Assembly (NCBI GenBank): GCA_015680685.1
Contig: MNCI01015631.1
Location: 56,453-120,452, forward strand
Length of the DNA: 64,000 bases
Source: Gnetum montanum
Taxonomy: Eukaryota > Streptophyta > Gnetopsida > Gnetales > Gnetaceae
Direction: 5' to 3'
A model generated the notes under the pieces. It did not search any database. It worked only from the letters and a program-made list of their open reading frames with translations, and was not told the DNA's origin. Positions 33,141 to 46,200 of this stretch are shown here, piece after piece. A program made the position numbers and the translations under genes. The first letter of the stretch is position 1, and every line of letters begins with the position of its first letter.

Positions 33141-34201
33141 TGTTGGAGGGATGAATAAGTTCTTCAAATTATAAATTTTTGAGACAAAGCACATGCACCA
33201 ATTTTAGTGTGGTTCCCCAACTTGGGTAGTCCATACTCGAAGGATAGATCTCAAGCATACCTTTGGACTTTGTTGCTCCCAAATGTGGTTTGAAGGGTCC
33301 ACACCCTATACAATCTTCAAGTTGTGCTTTGGAGTGTTGTGTCACAACACTAACCACTCAATCTTGCAAGGGCCTATCAAGATTGGAATGTTATTTCTAG
33401 GCTTCCACAACCTTTACAATATTGAGCTCTACTTTAGAGTGTTGTGCCGCAACACTAATTACTCAATCTTGCAAGATCTCAACAACAAGAAGCACATCAA
33501 CCCCATAGGGAAATAAGGGAGAACGATTACAAGGAATAAATGTAACTTAGTTTGCTGATCCTTGTACTTTGAGCTACAACATAGTTTACAATAAAAAATG
33601 ATGATACAATGAAGAGAAATAATGATTACAATGATAGATAAAGATTTTACACAAGCTTGCACTTTTCCCAATGCATATAATGTCTTCTTATAGTTGGCAT
33701 ATTTCCAAATCCATATTGGACCTCATTCAACAACTAGTTAATAGTGACTAATAGTTGTGAAAGATGTATTCTTTGTTCATGAGATGTCATTCTATTTTTT
33801 TCTTATTCTAGAAAGACATATTTGTCTAGGAAATATGTCTTTCTAAAATTTCCATTTTGGAAAAATGTCTTTATTTAATAGAAGACATCTTTTTAAAACT
33901 AGCTTGAATTCTATGACTATGTCTTTGCTTGGTGGAAGAACTTTTTGCCTGATGAAAGACATTTCCATTTTTTGAAGACATCTTTGCCTCTATTCATTTG
34001 AATTTTGCCAAGATGTTAACTATTTCTTAGAGATGTCTTTCTTCAACCTTCCTTTGCGTGATGAATTCTTCATTTTTGTTCATAATCATGAGCTTCCTCA
34101 AAAATTCTTCTCTCAATCTAAGTTCTTTTCCTACAAGCACAAACAATCACACACATAAAAATAACATTATTTTTCATTTTTCTTAATGTTTTGACACATC
34201 A
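33141..34201 (-). repeat. 5' LTR of copia element F
   Basis: On the minus strand it runs from TGATGTGTCAAAACATT to CCCTCCAACA (TG...CA, 1,061 bp). It contains an internal duplication of about 60 bases (33306-33370 and 33415-33475) sharing GAGTGTTGTG and CAACACTAA, which form a small inverted repeat. The second LTR was not found. Confidence 0.72.
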
Positions 34202-34299
34202 AAAGGTCCACATCCTCAACACAAATGAATGATAAATCTCAATCAATCATGCATGTTAGCTCCTAGAGTTGCCAGGGTCAATGGATAGGGTTTAAGGTC

Positions 34300-35850
34300 A
34301 AAATTTGGTAGTTTTGAGTGTTTCTAAGTGGTTTCTTATGTTACTCCCTTTCTTCCATTCTAGGGCCACCATGCTCACCATGGATCTAGCTAGGAAGATC
34401 CAAGGGGAACAACTTTTTGCTATTTATAACCAATTTTGTAGAGTATAATGGCTCTAGGAGGTGTAAATAAGGTTCTAGGATGCATGCAAGGTTGTCTGAT
34501 GTTAGTTTGAGATGTCTATGGGTCATTTATGAGTTACCCTTTAGTATCCACATTGGGTCCATGTTGGCTAGTGTGGAAGAGGTGATCCCCAATGTGGAAG
34601 AACTAAGGGAGCCTACGTTTTTCCATTTTTATCACTTTTGGCCATGCATGTATGTCTCCAAGGTTTCCAATGTTAGTTGTTCAAGGCTAGGGTAAAATTT
34701 TGGTTATTTTGAGGGTTGTTAGCTAGTTTTTAGGTTTACCCCTCCTCTTCCATGTTGGGGCTAGGATTCTTAGCATGGATAGGATCCTTCCCAACATGAA
34801 GAACTAAAACGGATTAATTTTAGACTATTTTGGTTAACTTTGAGATGTCTAGTGGCTTCTGGAAGGTTTGGGTTGTTGTGAGAAGTTAATTTTCATGTAA
34901 ATTTTATAAGTTTTGGCTTTAACCCCTTCCATCCACATTGGGGCTAGGATGCTCAACTTGGATAGGATCCACCCTAGTGTGGAAAATCCTTAGGTGGTCA
35001 ATTTTTATTGATTTCTAGAAGTCTAGTGACTTTTGAAAGGGTTGAAAAGGTTTTGGTCCAAGTACAAGGCAATTTGTCATTGTTTTGGTGTATTTGGGAT
35101 TTCTCATGAATCTTTCTAGCTATATCCATGCTGACTAGCATGGATGAGATCTCCCCTAGTGTGGAATAACCAAAAATCTCATATCTAAGCTCTTTCAATA
35201 CTAAATTGACTATGCATGTCAACCTTTGGGGTTGTCAGTGTTGATTATCAAGATTTGTTATCAAAATCTACTAGTTTGGATGCTCTTAGGTGCCTCATTA
35301 AATTAACCCCCATTCTTCTAAATTGGGCATGGTGGCACTAGTATGGATGAGAGGGGGATGATAGTTTTGTACTATTTTTAATCAGTTTTTGGGCACTGGA
35401 GGCTTTGGAAGGTTTTGACAAGGCTTAGAGGTCACTAGGGTAGGTTCTTAGGCTATTTTTGGTTGTAAATTAGGTTTTATTGCATACCCCCTAGGCTTTC
35501 ATGTTGGCTCCACGTTGGATAGCATGGAAGGGGGTTTCACTAGTGTGGAGTAGGCTATGGGTACAAAATTAACTTGTTTTAAAGCCAAACTAGGCTACCA
35601 AGGATTGCCAAGGAGTGTTAGGGTTGAAAAATGGGTACTAGGTGGTCAGTTTTAGCAATTTTGATTATCCCCACATCCACCCATGCTAAATCCATGCTAC
35701 TCAATGTGGATGAGGCCTCCCCTAGTGTCGATCAACCAGATCCTAAGGTTTTGAGCACTTTCAGTTGGATTCAATGAGGTTTTAGGACTGCTAGGGGTGA
35801 TTGGAGGGGTTTTAGGTCATGTGGGCCTACTTCAAGGATCAAATTTGGGT
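34300..35850 (+). repeat. Degenerate tandem repeat, about 190-bp unit, 8 copies
   Basis: Units centred near 34355, 34545, 34750, 34930, 35120, 35315, 35493 and 35682 share a block like TCCATGTTGGGGCTAGGATG, then CATGGATAGGATC and CCCTAGTGTGGAA. Spacing is 178-205 bases. There is no credible reading frame through it. It occupies the place where the other copies have intron 1 and the HAD-like exon of the antisense gene. Confidence 0.82.
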
Positions 35851-35967
35851 TTGATGAGCAATGGGAGTGTAACAATGGGTGTTTGATTTTTATAGTGTTT
35901 TTATGTTTTTAGCTTTGTTGGTTAAGTTACCTTTTCTAACTTATTGGTTTTATGAAGTTCTTATAGG

Positions 35968-38900
35968 TACAAAGTCAATGATCAAGGTTTGATCACCAAT
36001 GATCAAACCTTAGCAGTGGCTCAAACTATTTTTTATGTATTTACCAAGGATCCCCAAATCAAAAATATTGTGTATAAATAGTTAAAAGGAAACTTTGATA
36101 GATACACTAAAGATTTCAACCTTATCTACAAGAAGTGCATGGCCAACAAGATGACACACAACTGATGCATGGTCTCCAAGAGTACCAAGGGTTAGACATT
36201 TGCAGCTAGGATCTCTACATAAGCCAAACCAAGCAAAAAGAATAAAGGTAAACACAAGGGTTGTAATGCTTAATTCTTTATATTTACTAAGGTTTTAAGC
36301 ACTCTATTATTTTAACTAGTTGTTAGACATGCCTATGTTGATGCTAAACATTTGTTGTTGTCTTGTAGGACCTTCCACCTCTACTGACATTACCTTATCA
36401 GTTTCAAGATGTCATGAGGATACCCTCATCTTGAAATTTGATGAGGTGATACTAGCATAGGAGTGGCTGATGGGATAGGTGCCTAAATACACCCAAGTAA
36501 ACATTGAGTGTACAAGTTTGCTTGATGTGTTGATGACACCTATACCTTCTATCCTTACTATAGAGATGTTGAACATCATTAACTCCTCCAATGAAAAAGT
36601 TGATCATTTGTTTGAGGTGTGCCAGTTACCATACTAATTGATGAGGAAACCTTTTGTAACTTATTTGGTGTTCCTACTGATGGGGCCAGGGTTGCAACTA
36701 GCATAGTGAATGAAGTGGGCCATTGTAAGGAAGTTTTGGAGTGGTCTAGTGCTAGTAAGGACCACTCTAGGCTTTTAATGAATGGCTTCATGAATCTCAA
36801 AGAAAATACATCTTATCTTTTATTTAGATCTTTTACGTTTCCTAAACTACTATTATAAAATAATGTAATTAGCATTGTATAGGGGTGGTCCTTTAAGAAG
36901 ATTCTAAAAGAGGGTACTAGATTCAATTGGCCAACTTCCTTGGCTACTAGGCTTTAGAAGGAGATTCTCAAAATCTGTGATGATACTTCTACCATAATCC
37001 ACATGCATTTTGTATTTTCTATAGGTTATTTGAAGAGGTTCATGGAGCTCCTAGTGGTGTGGAGAAATGGATGATGGATGATCCAAGACCCTGACCAACT
37101 TTCTAGGCCTTGTATAACATACATTTATCCAACCATGCAAGCCCAAAACCCACCAAATGAGATGGATGATTCACTAGTTGCTACCATCAAGGATCTTGGT
37201 GGTAAGTGGTGTGAATCCCCTAATATCATGGGGAAGGAGACGTTGATGATTCTAGTGAGCATCCTGATGGCTTAAAGATTACAAATATTGGCCACAAAGA
37301 CAACTAGAGCAAAGCTTAAGAGGCCCTCAGAGGAAGCACCACTAGTGTAAAGTAACCTACCCAGAAGAATCTTACGTTTAAGCTTAAAACATCACATCAG
37401 GTAGTCACAAGTATGTTTTATCTATGTTTTGGCTATTCAATGTTTTAAGACTTATGAATGTATTATGGCTGCATGTACTAATCATTTTTTATATGTTATG
37501 GTTAGAGATAATCATTGGGACATGGTAGCCTAAGCTACCATGGAGGAGAAAGAGGCATGTAACTATTGTAGCAAAGGAAGAATAAAGGTGTGCAGAAGAG
37601 GCACTCTTATACCATCATAAGGATGAAGGATTAGTCAATGTAGGTTTAGATAATCTATATTCCTTATTTTGTGAGGTGGTGCGAAGTGCATCCTCATAGT
37701 AATCTTAGAGGAGGAAGAGGAGGAGCCATGTATGCACATGTCTTAACGATTCTTGTTATATCGTATAGTTTTAGGTTTGACTTTTGTTCTAATCATTCAA
37801 TGATTATTATGCCTATAATACTTCCTAAGCTACCAAAAAAGCCCCTTTCCCCTATATTTTTCATGAAACCATGGGTAGAGGTCCTAGACAAGATAGAGTT
37901 TATGTGAAAGATGGGCAAGGACATCATCGATAGGTCATAACAAGTTGTAGCCGAGACAAGTAAGAGCTTTGTTTCCTATGCCATAGTCATTTTGCTATGT
38001 TATAGGTTGTTTTTATGTTATGGCTATCTTAGGTTGTAAACTATTTTAATGATTGTATTTTATGGTTATGTGTTATCTATAGTGCCATTTGTAGAGTGGG
38101 ACCCTAGCCAAGACATGAAGTTTCACTTCTTGCTGAAGCTTTCCTTTGATATACAAAGTGTACCCTTGAAGTTGTACAAAATGGCTACTAATCTAGTAAT
38201 TTTGTGTGCAAAAACTTCATGGCAGATGGAGAGTTCCAACGAATCCCTATGGGAGAAGGTTTTGACCTTGGTGGAGGAGACTTAGTAGTAGGTAGAGATG
38301 ATTTGGGATCTCTAGGAATGCAAGGTCTTTAAGGAAGCCCAAGTGGCTAACTTAGAGAACTTGTAGACCAAAGAGATCACATGGATCCACTACTGGCATA
38401 CCATCCAGGACAAGGTGGCACTCTCACGGGAGATGGAAAAGTAACAGATGTAGATGGATCTCATCTCCTAGAAGGTCCAAGGATTGGAAAGATCACTATG
38501 CATGGGTCCTAGAGTGGGGTAAGACACAAAGGATCACAAACAACAATATAAGGCTAATAGGGAGGCCTATATAAAGTGGCTCAAAGAGGAGTCAATTGAA
38601 TGACATAAGAGAGAGCTATTCATTTAGGGGATTTAGGAAAAGAGTGCCTACTAGCTCTTTGAGAGAACTCTCATGATGGAGATATCTCCTACTCTTCAGA
38701 TCACCACTATTGTAAGAGAAATTTTTACAGCCACCATTACCCAAGAAACACCTACTTGGACCACAATGGATAGAATGAAGATCCTCATAGGCATTGATTT
38801 TGGAGATATTCACTAGGTCAACATGATAAAGGACCAAATTCTCCATCATTTGGGGAATGACCTTTAGTATCTAGCCCCAAAAGGTATGGAGCCAAATTCC

Positions 38901-39069
38901 CCATAGGTTTGATGTGTTCTATGCTCTAGTTTTATTTTAGTTTAAGTTATAGTTTTGATTGTTGGTTACTAATTTACTTTGTGTTGTATTTCAAGCATCA
39001 AGAGACATTAATGGACCTAGAAATTAGGGTGGGGATGATCCACCACTTCCTCCTCTGGATGACAATTAG
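35968..39069 (+). pseudogene. Antisense split gene of element D (HAD-like exon absent)
   Basis: Recognisable parts in order: exon 3 from the acceptor TTATAG (35967), with YKVNDQG and DQTLAVAQT; exon 4 from about 36370 (LLDVLMTPIPSILTIEMLN, TFCNLFGVPTDGARV, IGYLKRFMELLVV, QDPDQLSRP); coiled-coil region about 38090-38900 (ESSNESLWEKVLTLVEE); and tail exon 38993-39069 (GGDDPPLPPLDDN then stop). These match B, for example VLWDQGQLSRP. The HAD-like exon 2 expected just upstream of 35900 is not found. Many stops and shifts make this the most decayed copy. In element orientation it is again antisense to protease. Confidence 0.75.
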
Positions 39070-39949
39070 CATCCTCCATTTGCCTATTTCAACTTGTTGG
39101 CTACATTTATTTTGTTATTTCTTGATGGCTAATATTAGCCAACACTATGTTATGGATGATTATTATTATTATTATTGGACATTTTCCCACATAGTGTGTC
39201 CATGGATATTTATGTTATAAATATTTTAAATTTAAATTTTGGTTTTAGTTTTTCCTATATATTATTTTAGTGATATAAATGTTGTAAGTGGCTATGTGGG
39301 AAATCTTGGCTATAAAGTTAAAATGGCTAAATGACACAATTATAGGCTAAATGTAAATAGGATAAAAGAGATGCTTTCTAGTTTTAGGCTATAGCAGGTA
39401 TAGGTTGTTTAAGTGTTTTTCCAATTTTAGGCCATGGCAGGCCATTTTATGTTTCTAGTTTTAGGCCATGGCGGGTCCATGATGTGATTGGTTTGCAATT
39501 TAAGATCATGGCAAGCCATGTTACATGTTTGCATTGCCAATTTTAGGCCATGGCAGGCCATTGTTGAAAATAAACTCATATTTTTTTGGTGATGTTTCTT
39601 TTAAAGTTTTTATGGGTTTTCTAGTTTATATCATGCTAAACAAGGAAAATAAAGAAAGGAACAGGCTATAATAAGTAAAAATGCAAATAAACATAAGTCT
39701 CTAGGCTATATGCATAAAAAGTAAAATAAAACATAGAATAAGGCACAACTAGTTAGCAAAGAGAATTTCAAATAAATGACTATGATACATATAGTTACAT
39801 GGTTATAAGGGCACAATGTGGAAGGATCAAGGATGCACATTACTTGTGTAGACCCTTCCTAATCTTTGAAAGGTTAGAAAATGCATAAGGCATATTCTGC
39901 ATGAGCTTGTATTCTCCATCCCCTTCACTAATGATGTTTAAGGGAAGTT
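39070..39949 (-). repeat. Border region of element D with TTTTAGGCCATGG array
   Basis: No gene is present. Five units of AnTTTTAGGCCATGGCAGGCCAT lie at about 39385-39570. In element sense this is ATGGCCTGCCATGGCCTAAAAnT, the D version of the post-protease array. A short (ATT)n run is at 39159-39178. The remainder is AT-rich. Confidence 0.7.
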
Positions 39950-40373
39950 CTTCCTATAGTGTGTCTTGTTCGTTATTATTGTTGCTTTTGGCTTTCTATG
40001 CTCTCTCAGCAACTAGACTTCATGGCTAGGAGTTTCATCTTCAAGCTACACTTTAGACCCTTGTTCTACATCTACATTGTTGGAAACCAAGGGAATTGCA
40101 TTATCACCATGAATGATGATTTCACCTCCCTTGTAAGAAGGTGAATCTCTTGGTGGATAGGTGAAGANATTTCTTAACTTGTTTCATCATACTATGGAAT
40201 TTTTACCATTGGTCGTGGGCTTGTTACCATTGTTGTGCTTTAGTTCCTCCATGCACCCCAAAATGCGAACTTCAACCTTAGGTTGTTATTGTTGGGGCCT
40301 CTCCTCTTTTTTCTGGTTTTGGTTTTTGGGATCCTCTTATGGTTTTTTGATTGAGGGAGGCTAAGCAGAGAAG
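39950..40373 (-). pseudogene. Protease end of element D
   Basis: The minus strand gives SSPIHQEIHL, then in another frame SYKGGEIIIHGDNAIPL and VDVEQGSKV. These align with B (SSPIHQEIHLSYEGGEVIIHGE, DIDQGSEV). Upstream sequence to 40373 fits the same protein only weakly. The ambiguous base n at about 40167 is in this stretch. Element C interrupts the remainder. Confidence 0.75.
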
Positions 40374-42660
40374 TGAAACACCATAAATTTTAGGACTCCG
40401 ATGATTCAACACAGTCCCAAAATTTGGGCAAGGATCTCTACAAGCATGGTGTCACTATGGACTGTGCAAACAATGTGGCACCCCAGAAGTCCTAATGCAT
40501 GCAAAGTCACTTTCGAGCCTACCTATTACCCTCTACAGCATAGTCAACGTAGCACCCAGCCACAAGGCCAATTTGCATGAAAGAGGCACCAAGGGTAGAC
40601 CATACAGTCTGGAAAATTTTCTATCTCCTAGGTTGACAAGCTTGCTACACCCCCTAGCTTAACTTGGTTGACGGTCTACCCAGGGACCATGCTAGGAACT
40701 ATTGAAGGTGTTTAGGATGGACTCAACAGTTTGACAAGTTTTTTAATCACAGAAACCTGCTATGCTGCATAGCGTAGTAGGCCTTGAGAAGACTGATCAG
40801 GCACCCAAGATGCAGACTGACAACGACTCAGTCCTCCAGGATATCTACCCCACTTCATCCTTGATGCATGAGCAACATGACATAGCAAAATGTGGCAAGT
40901 TTTATCAGAAATCATCTCAACTTGAGTGCTACGCTGTGCTACACTATGCAGCGCAGCACAGCGTAGCAGGGATGCACTATGATAATACTCCTACTCAGAT
41001 TGCTCTGATGGAATAAGCATATTTTCCCATGCCTTAACCATCAAACATGCTTTTCCTGCAGCAACGCTAAGACGTGACCAACATCCCATGATGGAATGTT
41101 TGTAAAATGAGATAAGATTCAAGTCAAACTGAGTGCTACTCTATGCAACGTAGTAGGGTCAGAACACACAAAGGTCCTCTATCAAGTGGTCCTTGCAAAG
41201 GAATTGCACTTGGCATACCTCAACCTCCAAGACTGCCTATTCCACCTCACCCATCTAGTCCCAAGAAAAATTTCTCGAAAAAGCATTATAAATCAAGGAT
41301 GCATGTCACACTGGCTACTATGTTGTGCTATGCTACACAGCATAGCACAGCGTAGTGGAGACACAAAGCATGGAAGTGTCCCAAGGATGAACTTCACAGG
41401 TCCCAGGACCTTTCAACATGGAAGATAGGGTTGTCAATCCTAGAGGTTACTTACCTAGCCAGGCCTCAGACAGGTATTTTCAAATTTCAAGAAAAATTTC
41501 TCTCAAGACTGGCAACTACGCTACATAGCGTAGCGCAGCATAGCATGTAGGTGTTTACGCTACGCCGATATGCTGGGCAGCGTAAATAGCGTAACACTCA
41601 TATGGAACCATCAGGACATCCTCGATTAGCTCCAAAACTTAGTCGCAGTGGTCACTCCCATCTAGGCATGTCTTCAATAGACAAGGATCAACAAGTTTGC
41701 TTTGTTTTGCATCCCCTGGTCATTCCCAAAGTTGTCCCTATGCTTGACCCTACTCACAAGAGTAGGGAAGACGTAATCCTGGAGCACAAGCTCCATTTTT
41801 CATTCATTGTTGCATTCTTTGTAACAAACATGGCAGTTTCTTGGATTTTGGCACATGCAGCTTGAATGGTATGGTCACAGCACAGCGAGTTTCACGTTCA
41901 GCATCACACTGCAACGTAACACTATAGCCCAGCATTACATAGTAGCATGGCACAGTCATATTTGCACTCTGTGGGACCCAAGACTCATGGCATCCAAACC
42001 ACGTTTCTCTCTCACTGGCTCTATAAATACCCCAGGGAAAATGTTTAAAGGGTTGGCTTTTGGCATTGTTGGCTTTGAGAATCACTTTCCTTGCGATTGG
42101 CTTTGAAGATCAGCATTTGGAATTTTGGCTTGCTGGTGATTAGCTTTGGCAAATAGACTGGCAAGTAGAGGGTTGACAGATAGAAAACCCCAGCAGCAAC
42201 ACTTTTCAGATCTCTCCTAGCCTAGCAAACACCGGCTCACCGATTCCTGTTAGCAAGTCGTTGATAGCAGTTCAAGGAGCTGTGACCATACTACATTGTA
42301 AGCTATGCATATCCATACTGCACCTCAATTATACACCTTTGAGCCAAACAAAGATCAAATCCCCTGATCTTGGGGTGGTGCACTCTCTCACTCAATCCTA
42401 TTTCATTTTGTTTTGCTATCATTGTATTTTGCATCATTGCTTATTAGATTATGTTTATCACTTAAGTTATACATAACGTCTTTAAAAAATTGTTTACTAA
42501 AGGTTATTGTACACTAGTTAAGTCCCTGTCTGATCGACCAGACTATTCAGGGCACCCAGTTTCCATTTTTCTCCAACACGGCCCTCATGCGAATCCAGGG
42601 TTATGCTGTATGCCTGGTAACCTCTCAGTGTTCTAGCCACCAATGTTTTTGGTCGCTATA
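40374..42660 (+). repeat. 5' LTR of element C
   Basis: This 2,287-bp LTR begins TGAAACACCATAAATTTTAGG (the start resembles LTR B) and ends GGTCGCTATA, where A has CACTACA. It is followed by a 5-base spacer and the primer-binding site. TATAAATA is at 42022-42029. Inverted-repeat clusters are at about 40928-40970, 41320-41360, 41515-41600 and 41880-41950. Confidence 0.9.
42022..42029 (+). promoter_or_regulatory. TATA box of LTR C
   Basis: TATAAATA lies in the same GGCTC context as in LTR A (1601-1608), about 630 bases before the LTR end. This fits the promoter of the genomic RNA. Confidence 0.7.
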
Positions 42661-42665
42661 GTTTT

Positions 42666-42682
42666 TGGCGCTAGAAGGAGGG
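42666..42682 (+). other. Primer-binding site of element C
   Basis: TGGCGCTAGAAGGAGGG is identical to the site of B and differs in one base from A. It starts five bases after the LTR end. Confidence 0.9.
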
Positions 42683-43221
42683 CTTCTTTGTGCCCCTTCT
42701 TTGCTTCATGGGTAATACTACATTCTATCTATACCTCATCACCTACTAGCATAGAAGTAACACCCTTGTGGTTTTCTATGCATCGTGTGGTGCAGACTAG
42801 TCACAACAACGGTTTTTCTAGAACCCGGCAGGAAGAAAGCCTCCAACCACTTACTGTACTGCATTCACTTTGCTAACTACGCTACGCTACCTACGCCCTA
42901 TGGCATAGCAACCCCATCTATATTGTTACACTACCCACCACGTAATGTCACATACTGTGTTATGCTATCCACTGTGGTACGTTGCCCATCATGTTCCGCT
43001 ACTTGCATCCCCTGTAGCGTAGCAAACCTTTTGGTGTAGTAGTCTTTCTTAGCATAGTAGGTGTAATAGTGAAGGAAACCAGATTTCGACACTTCCCAGC
43101 ATACCCAGTTTTAGCCTCCTCTTCTACAGTTTTTGACTACAACCACTCAGTGTAACAACGCATTGTTTGCAATTGTTAACTACACATACCCTGCTTGTTT
43201 CTATCCACTTTACAATAGAAA
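42683..43221 (+). other. Untranslated leader of element C
   Basis: No gene is present. It carries CTACGCTACGCTACC and several TAGCGTAGCA-like words between about 42880 and 43060, the motif of the LTR. The probable gag ATG is at 43222. Confidence 0.6.
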
Positions 43222-46200
43222 ATGATTCTTGCAACCACTACTATTCCCACCTTGAACCTGGAGATGACTTACTCTATCCAGAATACGGTAGGCCCCAAGT
43301 GACCGCCCAGCCGAGTGCTAATACAATGATAGTCCCTTAGGCTACAACACCTATCACCTGAGAATTTGGCACAAGACGCAGAGCAATACGATTTCCTCTA
43401 TGAAAAAGTCCAAGTGAATCTACCCTTAGACCGCCAAGAAGTCAAGGATAAACATAATTTTAAGTTCCTCCACCGAAATGGGAGGGAGTTCATCCTTACT
43501 CCTAATGTTACTATCCTGTTGAATGAAGTGTATCAATGGGTGTTAAACCAACTAATGCGAGTGAGTAGGTCTATGGAATGAGGCATAGTGTCTGACTATG
43601 ATGAAGTGTCTTAGGATGGGTAGGAAGACTTGGACTCCCACTCCGAAGGTGGTGGCCAGATCTACACCACGGCTATCCCTTCCACCACTATCTTTTGGTC
43701 AAACCCTCTCTTCTATTCTATCCCGTTCATTGTCTCCACAACCCACATCCTCTTCAGTAATGGGCTCCCATCCCATATTTTCAACCTATCAATACACAGG
43801 CCCTTCAACTTCATTTCCAGTCACTCCCCCTTCCCAATCTATTCCAGCATCATACCCAACATCAGTCATGGCTATGCTGCCATACGTGCACACTGTGCCT
43901 ATGTCACAACTCCATGTGAGTTCCATTCCTGTTACCTCATCTGCACCCATCCCATTACTAGTAGCAGACCCAGTCCCAACCATGTGGTTGATGCCAACCA
44001 CTTCTCTCCCTACTGTGCAACCCTCTTAGATGTCACATCATGTCCAGCCCCAAGCATACCAAGTCCCATAGGTGGTATACCCAAACACATGGTTGTGGGC
44101 TGCCTTGCCAATTGGGCAAGTAGCCAACCCCATGGTGCCACCAATAGCCATCACACCAATAGCACCATCCACTAGGTGGTGGACCACCCAAGTAACATTG
44201 CTTGCTGGAGTGGCCCCAATGGTCCCTCCCATGGGATAGGCTGTCGCCCCAATAGTGCCACCCATGATGGCTGCTCAGGCAATCCCACAACCATTTGCAA
44301 TGTCCTCGGGTCTGGACCAAGCTTTCCAATTCATCCACACCCTCACTGAATAGATTAAACAACTTAAAGGCACTGGTTTCGAGATAGTTCAAGTCATGGA
44401 CTTCTACCATGACGACCTGATCAGTCTGGCTATCCCCATGCTCACGTTGCCCCCTAGGGTGCCACTTTTCCAATTTACAAAGTATAACTGGGAGGGTGAC
44501 CTGAACATGCACTTACTAACGTTTAGGTTTGAATCTTTGTTGTTGCATCCATGGCCTCACACCATCATCCGCGTCTTTGTCATGTCTCTAACGGGCAAAG
44601 CTTTGGATTGGTACCGTGCACTTCCACGTGCCTCCATTTCAATCTTAGAAGAGCTATTGAGTCAATTCGTGACTCGTTTTAAGTACAACTTAAAATCAGA
44701 AGTCACAAGACCAGCTCATGAGTGTCAAATATGACCCACTAGAATCCGTGCAGAGATTCATATAGTGATGGAGCACAACCTGAATGAGATACGTGAGCCG
44801 ATTGCTGAGGCTTACTTGTTGGCTATCTTTAAGGGAGTGGTAAATGACTTCATTAAGTCTAAGCTCTACTACATGGCCCTACGTTCCCTTAGCCAAGCCT
44901 TTGCTTAGATCAAGAGCATTCAAGACACGGCCGAAGCCAATAGGGACCTAGCCTATGTCACCTATAAAAATGCACACATTAAGAAAGACAAAGAGAAGGG
45001 CAAGGCTGTGGCAACAATAGTGGCTACTGTGGCCAAGGAAACCAAGCCCAACAACAGTAATAACAAAAAGGCTGCTACAACACCCAATACTCCCACTAAA
45101 GCCACACCTAGCTCCAGTAACACAGGTCAGTCATCAGCCTCAACACCTATGGCGCCAACCCACCCGAGGCCCAACTTTGAGCATAAGGATCACTCCAAGT
45201 ATACCCCCTTACCCATTAATCCTTCAAAACTTTTGAAGCAATTGTTGGGAGATGGGTGTATATAGCACAAACGGATATCAGAGGAGGCTATCAAATTCCA
45301 TCAAAGGTACTACGAAGTTCTTAGGAACCCCTCCTTGGCTATGCCCAATGAGCCACTAGTGCCTAAGAATTTCAGGCTAGAATGTTTCATGACTATCACC
45401 AACTATGTGGTCATGATACTGACTACTGTTTAGCATTGAAAGATGACATTCAACGCATGCTCGATCAGGGCAAGCTAGTCTTAGATGAAAGTAGTCTTGT
45501 TCAACCTAAAAATAAGTCAATGGATGTTTACAAAGACCCCCTCAATGCTAATAATGTTGGTTACACAACCAACACTATCAACATTGACAATAACCCTAAG
45601 CCACCATAGCAACCATTCATGGTTCGTATACCCCCTCGCAGCCCAGAAACGCCAGCAACAACAACTACGTCACAACAACCCTTTGTCATTAGGGCCCCCT
45701 GCTAGCCATCCCCTGCACCCTTTGTGCTAAAAATCACACTACAACCCACTGCAACAATGCAGGCACCTTTTTTCATCAAGGTGCCAAGGCCAGCAAGTTC
45801 ACTCCCAGCACAAAATCGAGCAACGAAGGTTATGCCCTAGCCTCCTCACCCAAAGAAGCATGAACAACACCTAGCTTATAAGCTAGCTAGAGAACATGCC
45901 ACATTAGGTCCTCCTAAGTCTACCCCCTTGTCAGTAGTACCTATGGCTTCTTCCTCATTAGCTGTCGATGGCAAAACATAGGTGCAACCATCAACTTCTA
46001 GACTAGGAAAGCCTGGTGTTCAATCTGAAGCTACCCCTCCTCAAGAAATTTGCCTCCTGGGGTGTATGAAGGAGGAGAAGGTTAGCAAACAACAAGATGG
46101 TGGGCAAGACTTTATGAATGCCCTATCATAAGTCAAACAGGCTCTAAAGTAGAAAAACACAACACTAAGCCTGTATGACCTGATAATGACTTCTGCAATG

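Larger units (their letters stand above)
31514..34201 (-). mobile_element. Truncated Ty1/copia element (F)
   Basis: This minus-strand fragment has a 5' LTR (33141-34201), a primer-binding site resembling initiator tRNA-Met and gag (33085 to about 31640). Pol and the 3' LTR are absent: the sequence joins the RT of element A at about 31513. Which event produced the junction cannot be read from this window. Confidence 0.8.
34202..40373 (-). mobile_element. Element D: old Tat-like remnant
   Basis: This is a minus-strand element remnant. It has the end of protease (40373 to about 39950), a border array (39385-39570) and an antisense split gene on the plus strand (35968-39069), preceded by a 190-bp tandem repeat. 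RT, integrase, gag and LTRs are not present beside it. Element C is inserted in its protease at 40374, so D is older than C. Confidence 0.8.

Noticed and set aside
34480-34695. Frame in the 190-bp tandem repeat
   Set aside because: It spans a non-coding tandem unit, no other unit keeps it open and no domain is visible.
39159-39178. (ATT)n microsatellite
   Set aside because: Only about six units, ordinary low-complexity sequence.
43630-44175. 181-codon plus-strand frame in gag of C
   Set aside because: It overlaps gag in another frame. Copies A and B support the gag frames only.
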